From JAFGBN01 sp964394145 (GTDB lineage Bacteria; Chloroflexota; Dehalococcoidia; GIF9; AB-539-J10), in the NCBI GenBank assembly GCA_964394145.1, contig CAYMVL010000025.1:124001-188000 (forward strand): 64,000 nt of DNA, read 5' to 3'. Below are positions 8,416 through 17,746 of the stretch, one piece after another. The translations under genes were made by a program, and so were the position numbers. Each line of letters starts with the position of its first letter. Position 1 is the first letter of the stretch. The notes below the pieces were generated by a model. That model did not search any database, was not told where the DNA came from, and was given only the letters and a program-made list of their open reading frames with translations.

Positions 8416-8421
8416 TATAAT
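8416..8421 (+). promoter_or_regulatory. Candidate -10 element before the racemase gene
   Basis: A perfect TATAAT lies 23 bases before the ATG at 8445, with the ribosome site AAAGGAG between. The -35 position (TGCGCA at 17-base spacing) is poor, so I claim only the -10. Confidence 0.4.
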
Positions 8422-8444
8422 GCTTGTTTGAAAGGAGAACCCTT

Positions 8445-9140
8445 ATGAAGACAATTGGACTTATCGGTGGAATGAGCTGGGAGTCAACGGCGGAGTATTA
8501 TCGAATCATTAATGAAGCTGTGAGGGAAAAGCTGGGCGGGTCTCATTCAGGCAAAATCATAATGTATAGCGTCGATTTCGAAGACGTCAGAAGAGTCCAG
8601 TTTGAGGAGAACTGGTTTGAGGCCACAAGATTGATGATAGACGCCGCCAGAAGGGTGGAAAGGGGCGGCGCAGACTTTCTTCTCATCTGCACCAATACCA
8701 TGCACATGATGGCAGATGATGTCGCTGCAAGTATAAACATCCCCCTGCTGCACATAGTTGATGTCACTGCCAGGGAGATTACTCCGTCCGGTCTTAAGAA
8801 ACTGGGCCTTCTGGGTTCCACATTTACTATGGAGCAGGACTTCTACAAGGGACGGTTAAAAGAGAAATACGATCTTGATGTTATAGTTCCCGGCGAAGCT
8901 GAGCGCGATTTTATTGACAATGTCATCTTCGGGGAATTATGCCTGGGAGAAATAAGGGACTCATCAAGACAGCAGATTAAGAGGATTATGAAAGAGCTTA
9001 TTAAGGGTGGTGCACAGGGAATCATTTTAGGCTGCACGGAATTGCCTCTTCTGATAGGGCAGGAGGATTGTCCGGTTCCTCTCTTTGATACCACAGCAAT
9101 ACATGCCCAAGCTGCCGTAGATTATGCTCTCAGGAACTAG
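8445..9140 (+). CDS. Aspartate/glutamate racemase family protein
   Basis: The product (231 aa) is a cofactor-independent two-cysteine racemase of the Asp/Glu/hydantoin family, close in layout to aspartate racemase and E. coli YgeA. The N-terminal GLIGGMSWESTAEYYR (5-20), the first catalytic cysteine C82 in ICTNTMH, and the second, C197 in GCTELPLL, are all present. The start is the ATG at 8445 with AAAGGAG 8 bases upstream. It probably makes D-Asp or another D-amino acid for peptidoglycan or the free pool; which one cannot be told from sequence. The patatin-like gene follows after 18 bases and may share its message. Confidence 0.9.
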   Translation: MKTIGLIGGMSWESTAEYYRIINEAVREKLGGSHSGKIIMYSVDFEDVRRVQFEENWFEATRLMIDAARRVERGGADFLLICTNTMHMMADDVAASINIPLLHIVDVTAREITPSGLKKLGLLGSTFTMEQDFYKGRLKEKYDLDVIVPGEAERDFIDNVIFGELCLGEIRDSSRQQIKRIMKELIKGGAQGIILGCTELPLLIGQEDCPVPLFDTTAIHAQAAVDYALRN

Positions 9141-9158
9141 GAGCGAGAGGGTTATTAA

Positions 9159-10175
9159 ATGAGTTCTCCGACCCGGAAAACGCCGAGAATTGGTTTGGCC
9201 TTAGGTGGCGGTGGCGCCCGGGGCCTAGCCCATATCGGGGTACTGAAGGCTATGGAGCAGGAATCTATTCCTATTGACGTGATATCCGGCACGAGCGCGG
9301 GTGCAATTGTAGGAGCTTTCTATGCTAAAGAAAGAAATGCGGCTATCCTGGAGGAGATAGCATTAGGGATAGATTGGAGGAAGATGGCTCGCCTGCTTGA
9401 CCCCAACTTATTGTTGCTGGACAAGGGCTTGGTTCATGGCGCGAAAGTGAAGGAATTCATTAAATCCATCATCGGGGATGTTAAGTTCGAGGACTTAGAA
9501 ATACCGCTGGCGATTGTAGCTGCTGATGCAGAGACTATGGAGGAAGTTGTCATCGACGAAGGCTCGGTGCTAGAAGCGGTTAGAGCAAGCATATCGCTGC
9601 CGGTCATATTGACTCCGGTAAAGCGGGATAACAGGTTCTTAATTGATGGTGGCATAGTCAACCCCGTACCTGCGGACGTAGTACGCAGTATGGGAGCTGA
9701 AATAGTCATTGCGGTGAATGTAGTCCCCCCTCCACCACATAAAAGGCAGGCCAGGCGAGCCCCTAAAAAACAGATGCCTGAGAAAACACAGGCTTCGCGC
9801 CCTCAGAGTGTTCGTTTACTTACTGTGAGGAGGAAATTCGACAGCTTGCTACAAGAGTACAGGGAGAGAATTGAAGTATTTGACAGGCTCTCACAGCTGG
9901 CCAAGAGCACAATCCATGAACGCAGAAGCAGGATAGCCCCCGGCACTCCCACCATCGTAGATGTACTGATACACTCGCTGGAGGCTATGCAATATGAACG
10001 CATCAGGTTAAGGACAATAACTGCCGATATAACTATAAGCCCCGACGTGGGGGATATTGGAATGTTTGGCTTCTATAAGGGGGAGGAGGCTATAGCGCAA
10101 GGTTATAAAGCTGCAAAAGAAGCACTACCAAAGGTGAGAGAAAAGATCGATTCCCTAACATTTTTACCTTCGTAA
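9159..10175 (+). CDS. Patatin-like phospholipase family protein (RssA-like)
   Basis: This 338-residue protein carries the Ser-Asp dyad of the patatin fold: the oxyanion motif GGGGARG (16-22), the nucleophile S46 in GTSAG (44-48) and D163 in DGG. Members hydrolyse acyl esters of lipids; the closest layout is the bacterial RssA/YchK group. A basic Lys/Arg-rich linker near residues 195-220 follows the catalytic core, then a C-terminal helical region ending in a GFYKGEEAIAQGYKAA block typical of the group. No signal peptide is seen, so it is probably cytoplasmic or peripheral at the membrane. Confidence 0.9.
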   Translation: MSSPTRKTPRIGLALGGGGARGLAHIGVLKAMEQESIPIDVISGTSAGAIVGAFYAKERNAAILEEIALGIDWRKMARLLDPNLLLLDKGLVHGAKVKEFIKSIIGDVKFEDLEIPLAIVAADAETMEEVVIDEGSVLEAVRASISLPVILTPVKRDNRFLIDGGIVNPVPADVVRSMGAEIVIAVNVVPPPPHKRQARRAPKKQMPEKTQASRPQSVRLLTVRRKFDSLLQEYRERIEVFDRLSQLAKSTIHERRSRIAPGTPTIVDVLIHSLEAMQYERIRLRTITADITISPDVGDIGMFGFYKGEEAIAQGYKAAKEALPKVREKIDSLTFLPS

Positions 10176-10206
10176 TGCATAATAGCCCTCTCTTGAGCAT
10201 AGTCCA

Positions 10207-10235
10207 TTGCCACGCTTAAGCCTGTTATATATAAT
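10207..10235 (+). promoter_or_regulatory. Sigma-70-type promoter for the lipoprotein gene
   Basis: TTGCCA (10207-10212), a 17-base spacer and a perfect TATAAT (10230-10235) lie 37 bases before the lipoprotein ATG at 10272. A strong ribosome site (AAGGAGG) stands between. Confidence 0.65.
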
Positions 10236-10271
10236 GTTAGCTGAGACATTTCGGGTAAGGAGGTAGAGAAG

Positions 10272-11483
10272 ATGGGGATACACAGAGCAAGAAAATTTCT
10301 TGTGATTTTCACTGTACTGGCTATGGCAATCATGCTAATTGGTGCCTGTAGCCCGCCAGCACCCTCACCGACAGAACCGGTACCAGCACCAGAACCAGTA
10401 CCGGTACCGCTACCAGAACCGGAACCTGCAGAGCCTGGGGCCAACCGACCACCAGAAGTCTCAAGGCTAGTTGCTGCACAGACGAATGTCCTGCCTCTGG
10501 CTATCATCGAGATTCGGTGCCTTGCGTCAGACCCGGACGGCGACCCTATCACTTATGCGTGGACAACCACCGGTGGAAGTTTCAGCGGCACCGGAGCTAC
10601 AGTCTCCTGGGTGGCACCACAGCATTATGGAGCTTACGATGTAACAGTCACCGTAAGCGATGACAAGCATAGCATCACAAAAGCTACTATAAATCTAACC
10701 GTCATATCCAACCAGAACCCGCAGATTCTGAGCCTGTCTGCTGAACCTGATACGGTCCTGCCCAATAAGAAATCAACGCTTAGATGCGTTGCTACGGACC
10801 CTGATGGGGATGTGCTGAGCTACAGCTGGAGCGCCGATTCTGGCAGCATCACCGGCGTGGGTGATACAGTCGTCTGGATAGCACCGGATAGAGAGGGAGA
10901 GTTCACCATTACAGCCACCGTCGATGATGGCGAAGGCGGACAGAATGCGGCAGATGTATCGGTGGCTGTCGTTCCAACCGAGCAGACAACAACTTTCACC
11001 CCGGTGCCTGCGGAAACCGGCAAGGTATCGAGTGAGGGAGATAAGGATGTCTCAAGGATGATAGCAGGAGATGATGGCAATAATATTGCCTATCATGCCT
11101 TCTGGAGCTTTGACCTCTATAGCTTGAGGGGCACCGACGTTAAAGATGCCAAGCTGACTCTTTCTACCAAGGAAGTAGTCGGCGAACCATTCCATAAGAA
11201 TACAGGACTTAATGGCCTACGCATAGCAGCAGTCCGTTATGAAGAGGGACACTTGCCAATTTTTGCCCCGGAAATATACAGCGAGCTATCTCCAATTATG
11301 TGGGAAGCGCCTGCAAAAGATATAGATGTAACGAAATTGGTGAGGAGTATTGGGCTGCGTCTTAGTGCCAGTGATCGTTTGCAGGTAGAAGCCCTGTTTA
11401 TACACGAAACCAATGCCAACTATGTCGCTGACCACGTTGAATGGCTATCGGCTACACTTACTGTCACCTATACAAGGGAATGA
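10272..11483 (+). CDS. Surface lipoprotein with two Ig/PKD-like repeats
   Basis: The 403-residue product begins with a lipoprotein signal peptide (MGIHRARK, hydrophobic 9-24) and lipobox LIGAC with C26 as the lipid-bearing cysteine. A Pro/Glu-rich linker (28-58) follows, then two homologous Ig-like/PKD-type domains marked by SDPDGDPITYAW and TDPDGDVLSYSW, each ending in a TVTVSDD or TATVDDG strand. The C-terminal 160 residues (FWSFDLYSLRG..., DVTKLVRS...) look like a DNRLRE-type beta sandwich, by inference only. It is anchored outside the membrane and may have an adhesion or glycan-binding role; no catalytic motif is seen. Confidence 0.85.
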   Translation: MGIHRARKFLVIFTVLAMAIMLIGACSPPAPSPTEPVPAPEPVPVPLPEPEPAEPGANRPPEVSRLVAAQTNVLPLAIIEIRCLASDPDGDPITYAWTTTGGSFSGTGATVSWVAPQHYGAYDVTVTVSDDKHSITKATINLTVISNQNPQILSLSAEPDTVLPNKKSTLRCVATDPDGDVLSYSWSADSGSITGVGDTVVWIAPDREGEFTITATVDDGEGGQNAADVSVAVVPTEQTTTFTPVPAETGKVSSEGDKDVSRMIAGDDGNNIAYHAFWSFDLYSLRGTDVKDAKLTLSTKEVVGEPFHKNTGLNGLRIAAVRYEEGHLPIFAPEIYSELSPIMWEAPAKDIDVTKLVRSIGLRLSASDRLQVEALFIHETNANYVADHVEWLSATLTVTYTRE

Positions 11484-11504
11484 GGAAAAGATTGATCTTT
11501 TCCT
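11483..11504. terminator. Candidate terminator hairpin after the lipoprotein gene
   Basis: A perfect 9-base-pair stem AGGAAAAGA/TCTTTTCCT with loop TTGA starts at the last base of the stop codon. Only a short T-containing tail follows (TTGC), so termination strength is uncertain. Confidence 0.5.
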
Positions 11505-11663
11505 TGCACATGGCTGATACAGTGCTATTATTAAGCTACGTCTGGCATTTATGAATATAGATGTAGCAGCGTTGGCCCGCACTTTATTACTTGCTTCTGA
11601 AAGCCCGGGGATTCTGTCCTTTCTTGCTTATCTTGCCTATGCTAAAATCCTCTAAGATTTCAC

Positions 11664-12770
11664 ATGGTAAGCGATGATGAACTGAAATACTGGGTAGGCC
11701 TCTCCACGATACCCGGGATCGGCCGCATAAGAATTTACCAGCTGAAGGAGCACTTTGGCAGCTTAAAAGCCGCCTGGGAAGCCTCGGAAGCTGGATTAAG
11801 ACAGGCTGGCCTGGATTCGCGTAGCGTCGATTCATTGCTTCTGCTGCGCTCCAGAATTCCCCTGGACGCAGAGATGGAAAAACTTGAACGCTGCAAGGTG
11901 AGAGCTCTTAGCTGCGAAGACCCGTCCTATCCTTCTAGACTGAAGGAGATTTACGATTATCCACCAGTGCTTTATGTTCGAGGTAACTTACCACTACAAT
12001 CTGAACCCCACCTTGCCATCGTCGGCACACGCCGCCCCACCATCTACGGGCGGCAGGTCACTGAAGAACTCGTCACTGACTTGGTACGAAGCAACATAAC
12101 CATTGTTAGCGGATTAGCCAGGGGAATTGACTCGGTGGCCCATCGCACCGCTATTGATGCCGGAGGTAAGACCATAGCCGTTTTCGCGTCTGGCCTGGAT
12201 ATCGTCTATCCTGCGGAGAATGCTAATTTAGCACAGGCAGTTATGGAACACGGAGCTCTGGTAAGTGAGTACCCTTTAGGCATAAGGCCCAAAGCAGAGA
12301 ACTTCCCACTCCGTAATCGCATTATGAGCGGCTTGAGCTTAGGAGTACTGGTAATAGAAGCGGGCGAAAGGAGCGGAGCCCTGATCACTGCACACCAGGC
12401 AGTAGAACAGAACCGGGACGTTTTTGCTATACCTGGTAGCATTCTTTCTCCCGCGAGTAAAGGAACTAATCGCCTTATTCAAGAGGGAGCGAAGTTGGTC
12501 TGTAGTGGTGACGACATTCTAGTGGAGCTAAATTTGACCACGATAGCTCAGCAGCTACAAATTGAGGAATTTCAACCAGCCAGCGACATTGAAGCAGCCA
12601 TAACAAAACAGTTAAGCTCTGAGCCATGCCACATAGATGAGATTTCCCGCCGTAGCGGTCTATCCATGCCTGAGGTGAGTAGCACACTGGCTATGTTAGA
12701 GTTGAAAAGAATTGCGAAACAGGTGGGGAATATGAACTATGTGCTGGCCCATGACATACGGATAGGGTGA
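11664..12770 (+). CDS. dprA: DNA-processing protein DprA
   Basis: DprA binds incoming single-stranded DNA and loads RecA. The 368-residue protein has an N-terminal helix-hairpin-helix-like part (TIPGIGRIRIYQL, 15-27), the Rossmann core with GTRRPTIYGRQV (about 115-126), SGLARGIDSVAH and the EYPLG, NRIMSG and AIPGS blocks, and a C-terminal winged-helix domain from about 310. The ATG at 11664 has no ribosome site; a TG-TAAAAT element ends 15 bases upstream (11640-11648), so the leader may be very short. topA follows after 3 bases. Confidence 0.95.
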   Translation: MVSDDELKYWVGLSTIPGIGRIRIYQLKEHFGSLKAAWEASEAGLRQAGLDSRSVDSLLLLRSRIPLDAEMEKLERCKVRALSCEDPSYPSRLKEIYDYPPVLYVRGNLPLQSEPHLAIVGTRRPTIYGRQVTEELVTDLVRSNITIVSGLARGIDSVAHRTAIDAGGKTIAVFASGLDIVYPAENANLAQAVMEHGALVSEYPLGIRPKAENFPLRNRIMSGLSLGVLVIEAGERSGALITAHQAVEQNRDVFAIPGSILSPASKGTNRLIQEGAKLVCSGDDILVELNLTTIAQQLQIEEFQPASDIEAAITKQLSSEPCHIDEISRRSGLSMPEVSSTLAMLELKRIAKQVGNMNYVLAHDIRIG

Positions 12771-12773
12771 GTT

Positions 12774-15005
12774 ATGTCCACTAAATTAGTCATCGTTGAA
12801 TCTCCAGCTAAGGCAAGGACGCTTAACAGGATTCTGGGTCGTAGCTACACTATTAAGGCCTCACTGGGACACGTGCGCGATTTGCCCAAATCCAGCCTGG
12901 GGCTAAGCATAAAAGAAGACTTCACCCCGAACTACATTGTTCCGGTCCAGAAGAGGAAGGTCATTAAAGAGATTAAAGAGGCAGCAAGCAAAGCTACTTC
13001 CATTTATCTGGCTACTGACCCTGACCGTGAGGGAGAGGCAATCTCCTGGCACCTGGTGCAAGCGGCTGACTTAGACAAGAATAAGATCCCCATTCACCGT
13101 ATTGGTTTCCACGAAATAACAGAGGATGCCGTTAAAGGAGCGTTCAAGAATCCTCGCTCCATCGACATGAATCTGGTAAACGCCCAACAAGCCAGGCGTA
13201 TCCTCGATAGACTTGTCGGCTATAAACTGAGCCCGCTATTATGGAAAAAAGTTCAGAGAGGACTATCGGCAGGTAGGGTTCAGTCCGTCGCGTTAAGAAT
13301 AGTAGTTGACCGAGAGCGAGAAATCCAGAATTTCGTTCGCCAGGAGTACTGGACCATCGAGGTTGAATTAACTCCCAGCAAAGAAAAAGAGACAAGCTTC
13401 AAAGCTATATTGCAGGGATTAGCGGATAACGGCAAGCTGGATATCCATGACAAGACTCAAGTCGACCATATTGTTGCCTATCTGGAGAAGGCTGAGTATA
13501 TAGTCAAGTCAATACAAACTAAGAGCATAGTTAGACAGCCGTCTGCACCTTTTATCACCAGCACGCTCCAGCAGGAAGCCTGGAGAAAACTGCATTTCAC
13601 TGCCAAGCGCACTATGGCTATTGCCCAGCAACTATATGAAGGTTTGCCTCTGGCCAAGGAAGGCTCAGTAGGTCTCATTACCTATATGCGTACCGACTCC
13701 ACTCATGTGGCTGCCTCTGCTCTATCTGAAGCAAGAAATTTCATCGCCGAAAGATACGGAAATGCTTTTCTGCCAGCGAAGCCACGCAGTTTCGCGAGGA
13801 AGGCAAAATGGGCGCAAGAAGCTCATGAAGCAATCCGCCCTACTCAGATTCACCGCGAACCAGCACAAATTAAGGCATTCCTTAACTCGGAGCAACTGAA
13901 ACTATATAAACTCATCTGGAACCGTATGGTGGCAAGCCAGATGTCACCCGCACTGTACGATGTGACCAGCGTCGATATAGAGGCAAGCAGTGCTAACAAC
14001 AAGTTACAGGCGGACCAATCTCAAGGCTATCTACTTAAGGCAGTGAGCTCTGTAGTCAAATCCCCCGGGTTTATGGTCCTCTATAGCGAAGGCAGGGACG
14101 AAGATGAGGGGGAAGACAGCTTTGTTTCATTGCCTGAACTACAGGTTGGTACCAGTTTGGTCTACCTGGGAATTTTACCCCAGCAGCACTTTACCGAACC
14201 ACCTCCCCGCTACAGCGAAGCAACGTTGATTAAGGCACTGGAACAAAAAGGAATTGGGCGTCCCAGCACCTACGCCCCTATCATATCTACCATTCAGGAG
14301 AGAGACTATGTCTACAAAGTGGATGGGAAATTCTGTCCTGACGATGTGGGCATAACAGTCAACGATATTTTGAATAAGCATTTCCCCAAAATTGTTGACA
14401 CCGGTTTTACTGCCCAAATGGAAAAACAACTGGACAAGATAGCTCAAGGCAAACAAGAATGGGTGACTGTGCTCAGAGAGTTCTACACCCCGTTTGAGAA
14501 TACGCTGCTCAAGGCTTCAGCAAATATACCTAAGATCGATGTGAGCAAGACAACAGATGTGACCTGCCCCAAATGCGGCCGCCCAATGGTGATAAAATTA
14601 GGCAGGTTTGGCAAGTTCTTGGCCTGCAGTGGCTATCCTGAATGCAAGACGACCATGCCCTACCTGGTCAAAACGGGTGTGCGTTGCCCCGAATGCGGTG
14701 GTGAGTTGGTGGAAAGAGTCAATAAAAAGAAGAAGGTATTTTATGGATGCAGCAATTTCCCCAGGTGCCAATTTACCACAAGCTACAAGCCAATCGCTCA
14801 ACCTTGCCCCCGATGTGGCAAACTCCTCGTATTGTTCAGAAAAGGCTGGGTGAAATGCACAGCTTGTGGATATAAGGCAAGGTTGGAAGAACTGGAGTTG
14901 AAGGAACGAGGTGGGACAGATGGAGTTGCCAGGCAAACAGGGCCGGAGCAATCTTCCGAGACTGTCATGCTTAGCTCTCAAAAAAAAGAAGGAGTAGACT
15001 TATGA
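12774..15005 (+). CDS. topA: DNA topoisomerase I
   Basis: This type IA topoisomerase relaxes negative supercoils. The 743-residue protein has the TOPRIM domain at the N-terminus (VIVESPAKA 6-14; DPDREGEAI 82-90) and the catalytic tyrosine Y304 in GLITYMRTDST. After the core come three C-terminal zinc-finger repeats: CPKCGRPM...CSGYPEC, CPECGGEL...CSNFPRC and CPRCGKLL...CTAC. The dprA-topA order is conserved in many bacteria. Its stop overlaps the aroQ start by 4 bases (ATGA). Confidence 0.98.
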   Translation: MSTKLVIVESPAKARTLNRILGRSYTIKASLGHVRDLPKSSLGLSIKEDFTPNYIVPVQKRKVIKEIKEAASKATSIYLATDPDREGEAISWHLVQAADLDKNKIPIHRIGFHEITEDAVKGAFKNPRSIDMNLVNAQQARRILDRLVGYKLSPLLWKKVQRGLSAGRVQSVALRIVVDREREIQNFVRQEYWTIEVELTPSKEKETSFKAILQGLADNGKLDIHDKTQVDHIVAYLEKAEYIVKSIQTKSIVRQPSAPFITSTLQQEAWRKLHFTAKRTMAIAQQLYEGLPLAKEGSVGLITYMRTDSTHVAASALSEARNFIAERYGNAFLPAKPRSFARKAKWAQEAHEAIRPTQIHREPAQIKAFLNSEQLKLYKLIWNRMVASQMSPALYDVTSVDIEASSANNKLQADQSQGYLLKAVSSVVKSPGFMVLYSEGRDEDEGEDSFVSLPELQVGTSLVYLGILPQQHFTEPPPRYSEATLIKALEQKGIGRPSTYAPIISTIQERDYVYKVDGKFCPDDVGITVNDILNKHFPKIVDTGFTAQMEKQLDKIAQGKQEWVTVLREFYTPFENTLLKASANIPKIDVSKTTDVTCPKCGRPMVIKLGRFGKFLACSGYPECKTTMPYLVKTGVRCPECGGELVERVNKKKKVFYGCSNFPRCQFTTSYKPIAQPCPRCGKLLVLFRKGWVKCTACGYKARLEELELKERGGTDGVARQTGPEQSSETVMLSSQKKEGVDL

Positions 15006-15448
15006 GAATACTGGTTGTTAATGGACCAAATTTGAATATGCTGGGCAAAAGGGATAGGGAAATATACACAGACAAGGCTTTGGCCGAAATTGATTCGCTG
15101 TTGAAGAAGCAAGGCGAGGCGCTAAATGTAGAGGTAATAACATTTCAGTCCAATAGCGAAGGTGCGCTTATAGACTTTGTGCAACAGCAATCGAGTTCAG
15201 CTGATGGTATAATCATCAACCCTGGAGCACTTACTCACTACAGCTTCTCTCTAAGAGATGCTCTGACTGACTCCAGATTACCGATAATCGAAGTCCACTT
15301 ATCTAATATTTACAGCCGGGAGCCGTGGCGGGCGAATTCCGTAATTGCTCCTATAGTGAAAGGCCAAATCAGTGGCTTGGGCTGGAGGGGATATAGCGCT
15401 GCTTTACAGACCTTGGTAGATGAATTGAGGGCCGGGAATTGGAAATAG
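15002..15448 (+). CDS. aroQ: 3-dehydroquinate dehydratase, type II
   Basis: It removes water from 3-dehydroquinate in the third step of the shikimate pathway. At 148 residues it has the normal type II length. NGPNLNMLGKR (7-17), the REIYTD loop carrying the catalytic Arg/Tyr, NPGALTHYS with the active-site Asn/His, and EVHLSNIYSRE are all seen. It sits apart from the other aro genes (23.8-27.8 kb), coupled by short overlaps to topA and the peptidase. Confidence 0.96.
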   Translation: MRILVVNGPNLNMLGKRDREIYTDKALAEIDSLLKKQGEALNVEVITFQSNSEGALIDFVQQQSSSADGIIINPGALTHYSFSLRDALTDSRLPIIEVHLSNIYSREPWRANSVIAPIVKGQISGLGWRGYSAALQTLVDELRAGNWK

Positions 15449-16524
15449 AACGGCTACGGCGATTGAGGGCAACGCTTGCCGACAAGGGCATGGATGGACT
15501 TGTAGTGTCCAATCCACAGAACCTGCGTTACCTCTCCGGGTTTACCGGCTCTTCAGGGTGGCTGCTTATCTCTGAAAACAAGGCCATTTTAGCTACCGAC
15601 TTCCGCTATATAGAGCAAGCCAAGATGGAAGCACCTGATTACGAAATCTCTCTCATCAAAGGGGACCTGAGCAATTGGCTACCCAATTTGATATCAGACC
15701 TCAACTGGCAGAAGCTAGCCTTCGAGGACACTTCTGTTTCTTACCATAGCTATCGTATGCTGAGTGACACAGTTAAATCCAAACTGGTTAACCTTGAGCT
15801 TGTTCCCTCCGGTGGGCTGGTAGAGCAGCTTCGTAGCATAAAGGAGCCCGAGGAGCTGGAGCTAATTAAGAGAGCGGTGGAATTGACCGATGCTGCTTTT
15901 GAACAGGCTAAATTGATAATCCGGCCCGGCGTAACAGAAAAGGAAGTTGCCTGGGAACTGGAGAAGCTTCTTCGTGATAATGGAAGCGAGCAGTTGGCAT
16001 TTGACATTATCTTAGCCTCAGGGCCCAATTCAGCTTTGCCCCATGCAAAACCTACCGAAAGAGCAATTTGCGCTGGCGAACCTGTGCTGATCGATATGGG
16101 GGCTAAGATCGGTGGTTATTGTGGCGACTTCAGCCGCACTTTGTGCTGCGGCCAGGCTGACAAGACCTTGCAGGAAATTTATGGCGTAGTATTACAGGCA
16201 CAAACCGCAGCTATGTCAGGAATTGAATCAGGCATAGGTGCTTCACAAGCAGATGCACTGGCGCGGACCGTTATTGAGCAGGCAGGCTACGGCGATGCTT
16301 TTGGACATAGTCTGGGACATGGCATTGGCTTATCGGTGCACGAGCTTCCCACCCTTGCTCCAAATTCCTCAGATTTGCTTATAGATGACATGGTCTTTAC
16401 TGTGGAACCTGGAATCTATATCTCGGGCTGGGGCGGTGTTAGAATTGAGGATATTGCAATTCTGGAAAAAGGCAGGATCAAGATGCTCACCAGGTCGGAA
16501 AAGACGTACGGAGGTATCATATGA
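15439..16524 (+). CDS. Xaa-Pro aminopeptidase (M24 family)
   Basis: The 361-residue protein has the creatinase-like N-terminal domain (NPQNLRYLSGFTGSSG) and a C-terminal pita-bread domain with all five metal ligands: two Asp in LIDMGAKIGGYCGDFSRT, the His in GHSLGHGIGL, and Glu in FTVEPGIY and VRIEDIAIL. It cleaves N-terminal residues before proline. The start is a TTG at 15439 inside the aroQ 3' end (10-base overlap). The peptidase-efp pair is conserved in Firmicutes and Chloroflexota; here they overlap by 4 bases. Confidence 0.93.
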   Translation: MEIERLRRLRATLADKGMDGLVVSNPQNLRYLSGFTGSSGWLLISENKAILATDFRYIEQAKMEAPDYEISLIKGDLSNWLPNLISDLNWQKLAFEDTSVSYHSYRMLSDTVKSKLVNLELVPSGGLVEQLRSIKEPEELELIKRAVELTDAAFEQAKLIIRPGVTEKEVAWELEKLLRDNGSEQLAFDIILASGPNSALPHAKPTERAICAGEPVLIDMGAKIGGYCGDFSRTLCCGQADKTLQEIYGVVLQAQTAAMSGIESGIGASQADALARTVIEQAGYGDAFGHSLGHGIGLSVHELPTLAPNSSDLLIDDMVFTVEPGIYISGWGGVRIEDIAILEKGRIKMLTRSEKTYGGII

Positions 16525-17081
16525 TTGATGCTGGAGAGCTGAGAAAAGGGCTTGCTATAGAGTTAGATGGGAATATATATCAGGTGGCAGAGTATCAGCA
16601 TGTCAAAATGCAGCAGAGGCAGCCTGTAGTCAAACTAAAGCTACGTGATGTGCGTAGCGGCGCCGTCACGGAGCGAAATTTTCAGTCTGGTGACAAAGTC
16701 GAGCCAGTTTTCTTGGAGCACCGCAACGTCCAGTATCTCTATAATGATGGCAATCTGTACTATTTCATGGATAGTGATAACTATGAGCAAACAGCTCTGG
16801 CCGCCGATCAAGTAGGAGAAGCAATAAACTATCTAAAAGATGGAGTAACCCTCGAGATTCTTACCTGCAAGGGCGAAGCAGTAAGCATAGAGTTGCCTAC
16901 TTCAGTAGATCTTGGGGTCGTAGAGACGGAACCTGGTTTCAAGGGGGATAGAGCTACTGCCGGGACCAAATCTGCTAAGCTTGAAACGGGCATTGAGGTC
17001 CAAGTCCCTCTCTTCATTGACATAGGAGATGTCATTAAGGTTGATACTCGTAGCGGCGGATATATAGAAAAGGTAAGCTAA
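16521..17081 (+). CDS. efp: Elongation factor P
   Basis: EF-P rescues ribosomes stalled on polyproline. At 186 residues it has the usual three domains; the C-terminal signature EPGFKGDRATAGTKSAKLETG, IDIGDVIKVDTRSGGYIEKV is clear. In domain I the loop that carries the modified residue reads HVKMQQRQPVVK (27-38): aligned with E. coli EF-P, Q32 occupies the place of K34 and R33 follows it. The usual PGKG or PGRG tip is therefore absent. It overlaps the peptidase gene by 4 bases, and the PHP gene starts at the base after its stop. Confidence 0.96.
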   Translation: MIDAGELRKGLAIELDGNIYQVAEYQHVKMQQRQPVVKLKLRDVRSGAVTERNFQSGDKVEPVFLEHRNVQYLYNDGNLYYFMDSDNYEQTALAADQVGEAINYLKDGVTLEILTCKGEAVSIELPTSVDLGVVETEPGFKGDRATAGTKSAKLETGIEVQVPLFIDIGDVIKVDTRSGGYIEKVS

Positions 17082-17729
17082 TTGCTTAGAGCCGATTTAC
17101 ATGTTCATAGCTGTTATTCGTGGGACTGTCGCACCCCCCTCGAGGAAATAATCTCTCGTTGCCTTCAAATAGGTATAAGCTGCGTTGCGATAGCGGATCA
17201 CCACACCATCGCTGGTGCTTTGAAACTAAAGGAGATTGCTCCTTTCAAGGTGATTGTTGCCGAAGAAGTGCTAACCTCCGCTGGTGAGTTAATGGGGCTA
17301 TTTCTAACCGAGGTAATCCCAAAGGGATTATCTCCTCAGGAAACGATAGCTCGCATCAGAGCTCAGGGTGGGCTGGTCAGTATACCACATCCTTTTGGCC
17401 GATCACCTTTACAAAACGCTAAGGAGCTGCTCTCAGAGGATATCATCTCACAGATTGACGTCATTGAAGTCTTTAACTCGCGCACTCCTTTTCCCAGTAG
17501 CTCCACGAAGGCCTGGAAATTGGCCAAAGAGCATAGACTGGCTGCCAGCGCTGGTAGTGACGCTCACACCCCCCGCGAAATCGGTCGAGCATACGTGGAA
17601 ATGCCTGAATTCGATGGCTCCGACGATTTTCTGGATTGCCTATCCAAGGGTAGAATATTTGGCCAAAGGTCTAGTCCCCTAATTCACTTTGCCAGCACCT
17701 GGGCAAAGGTAAGGAATCGACTTGCTTAG
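17082..17729 (+). CDS. PHP domain metal-dependent phosphoesterase
   Basis: The 215-residue protein has the metal-binding motifs of the PHP fold in order: DLHVHS (5-10), ADHHT, SIPHPFG and SAGSDAHT. Short stand-alone PHP proteins act as phosphatases or nucleases on small phosphate substrates; the true substrate here is unknown. The start is a TTG directly after the efp stop, so translation is probably coupled. It ends near the C-terminus of the fold, a normal length for the COG1387/COG0613 type. Confidence 0.87.
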   Translation: MLRADLHVHSCYSWDCRTPLEEIISRCLQIGISCVAIADHHTIAGALKLKEIAPFKVIVAEEVLTSAGELMGLFLTEVIPKGLSPQETIARIRAQGGLVSIPHPFGRSPLQNAKELLSEDIISQIDVIEVFNSRTPFPSSSTKAWKLAKEHRLAASAGSDAHTPREIGRAYVEMPEFDGSDDFLDCLSKGRIFGQRSSPLIHFASTWAKVRNRLA

Positions 17730-17746
17730 GGAGGTAAAGCTAAACT

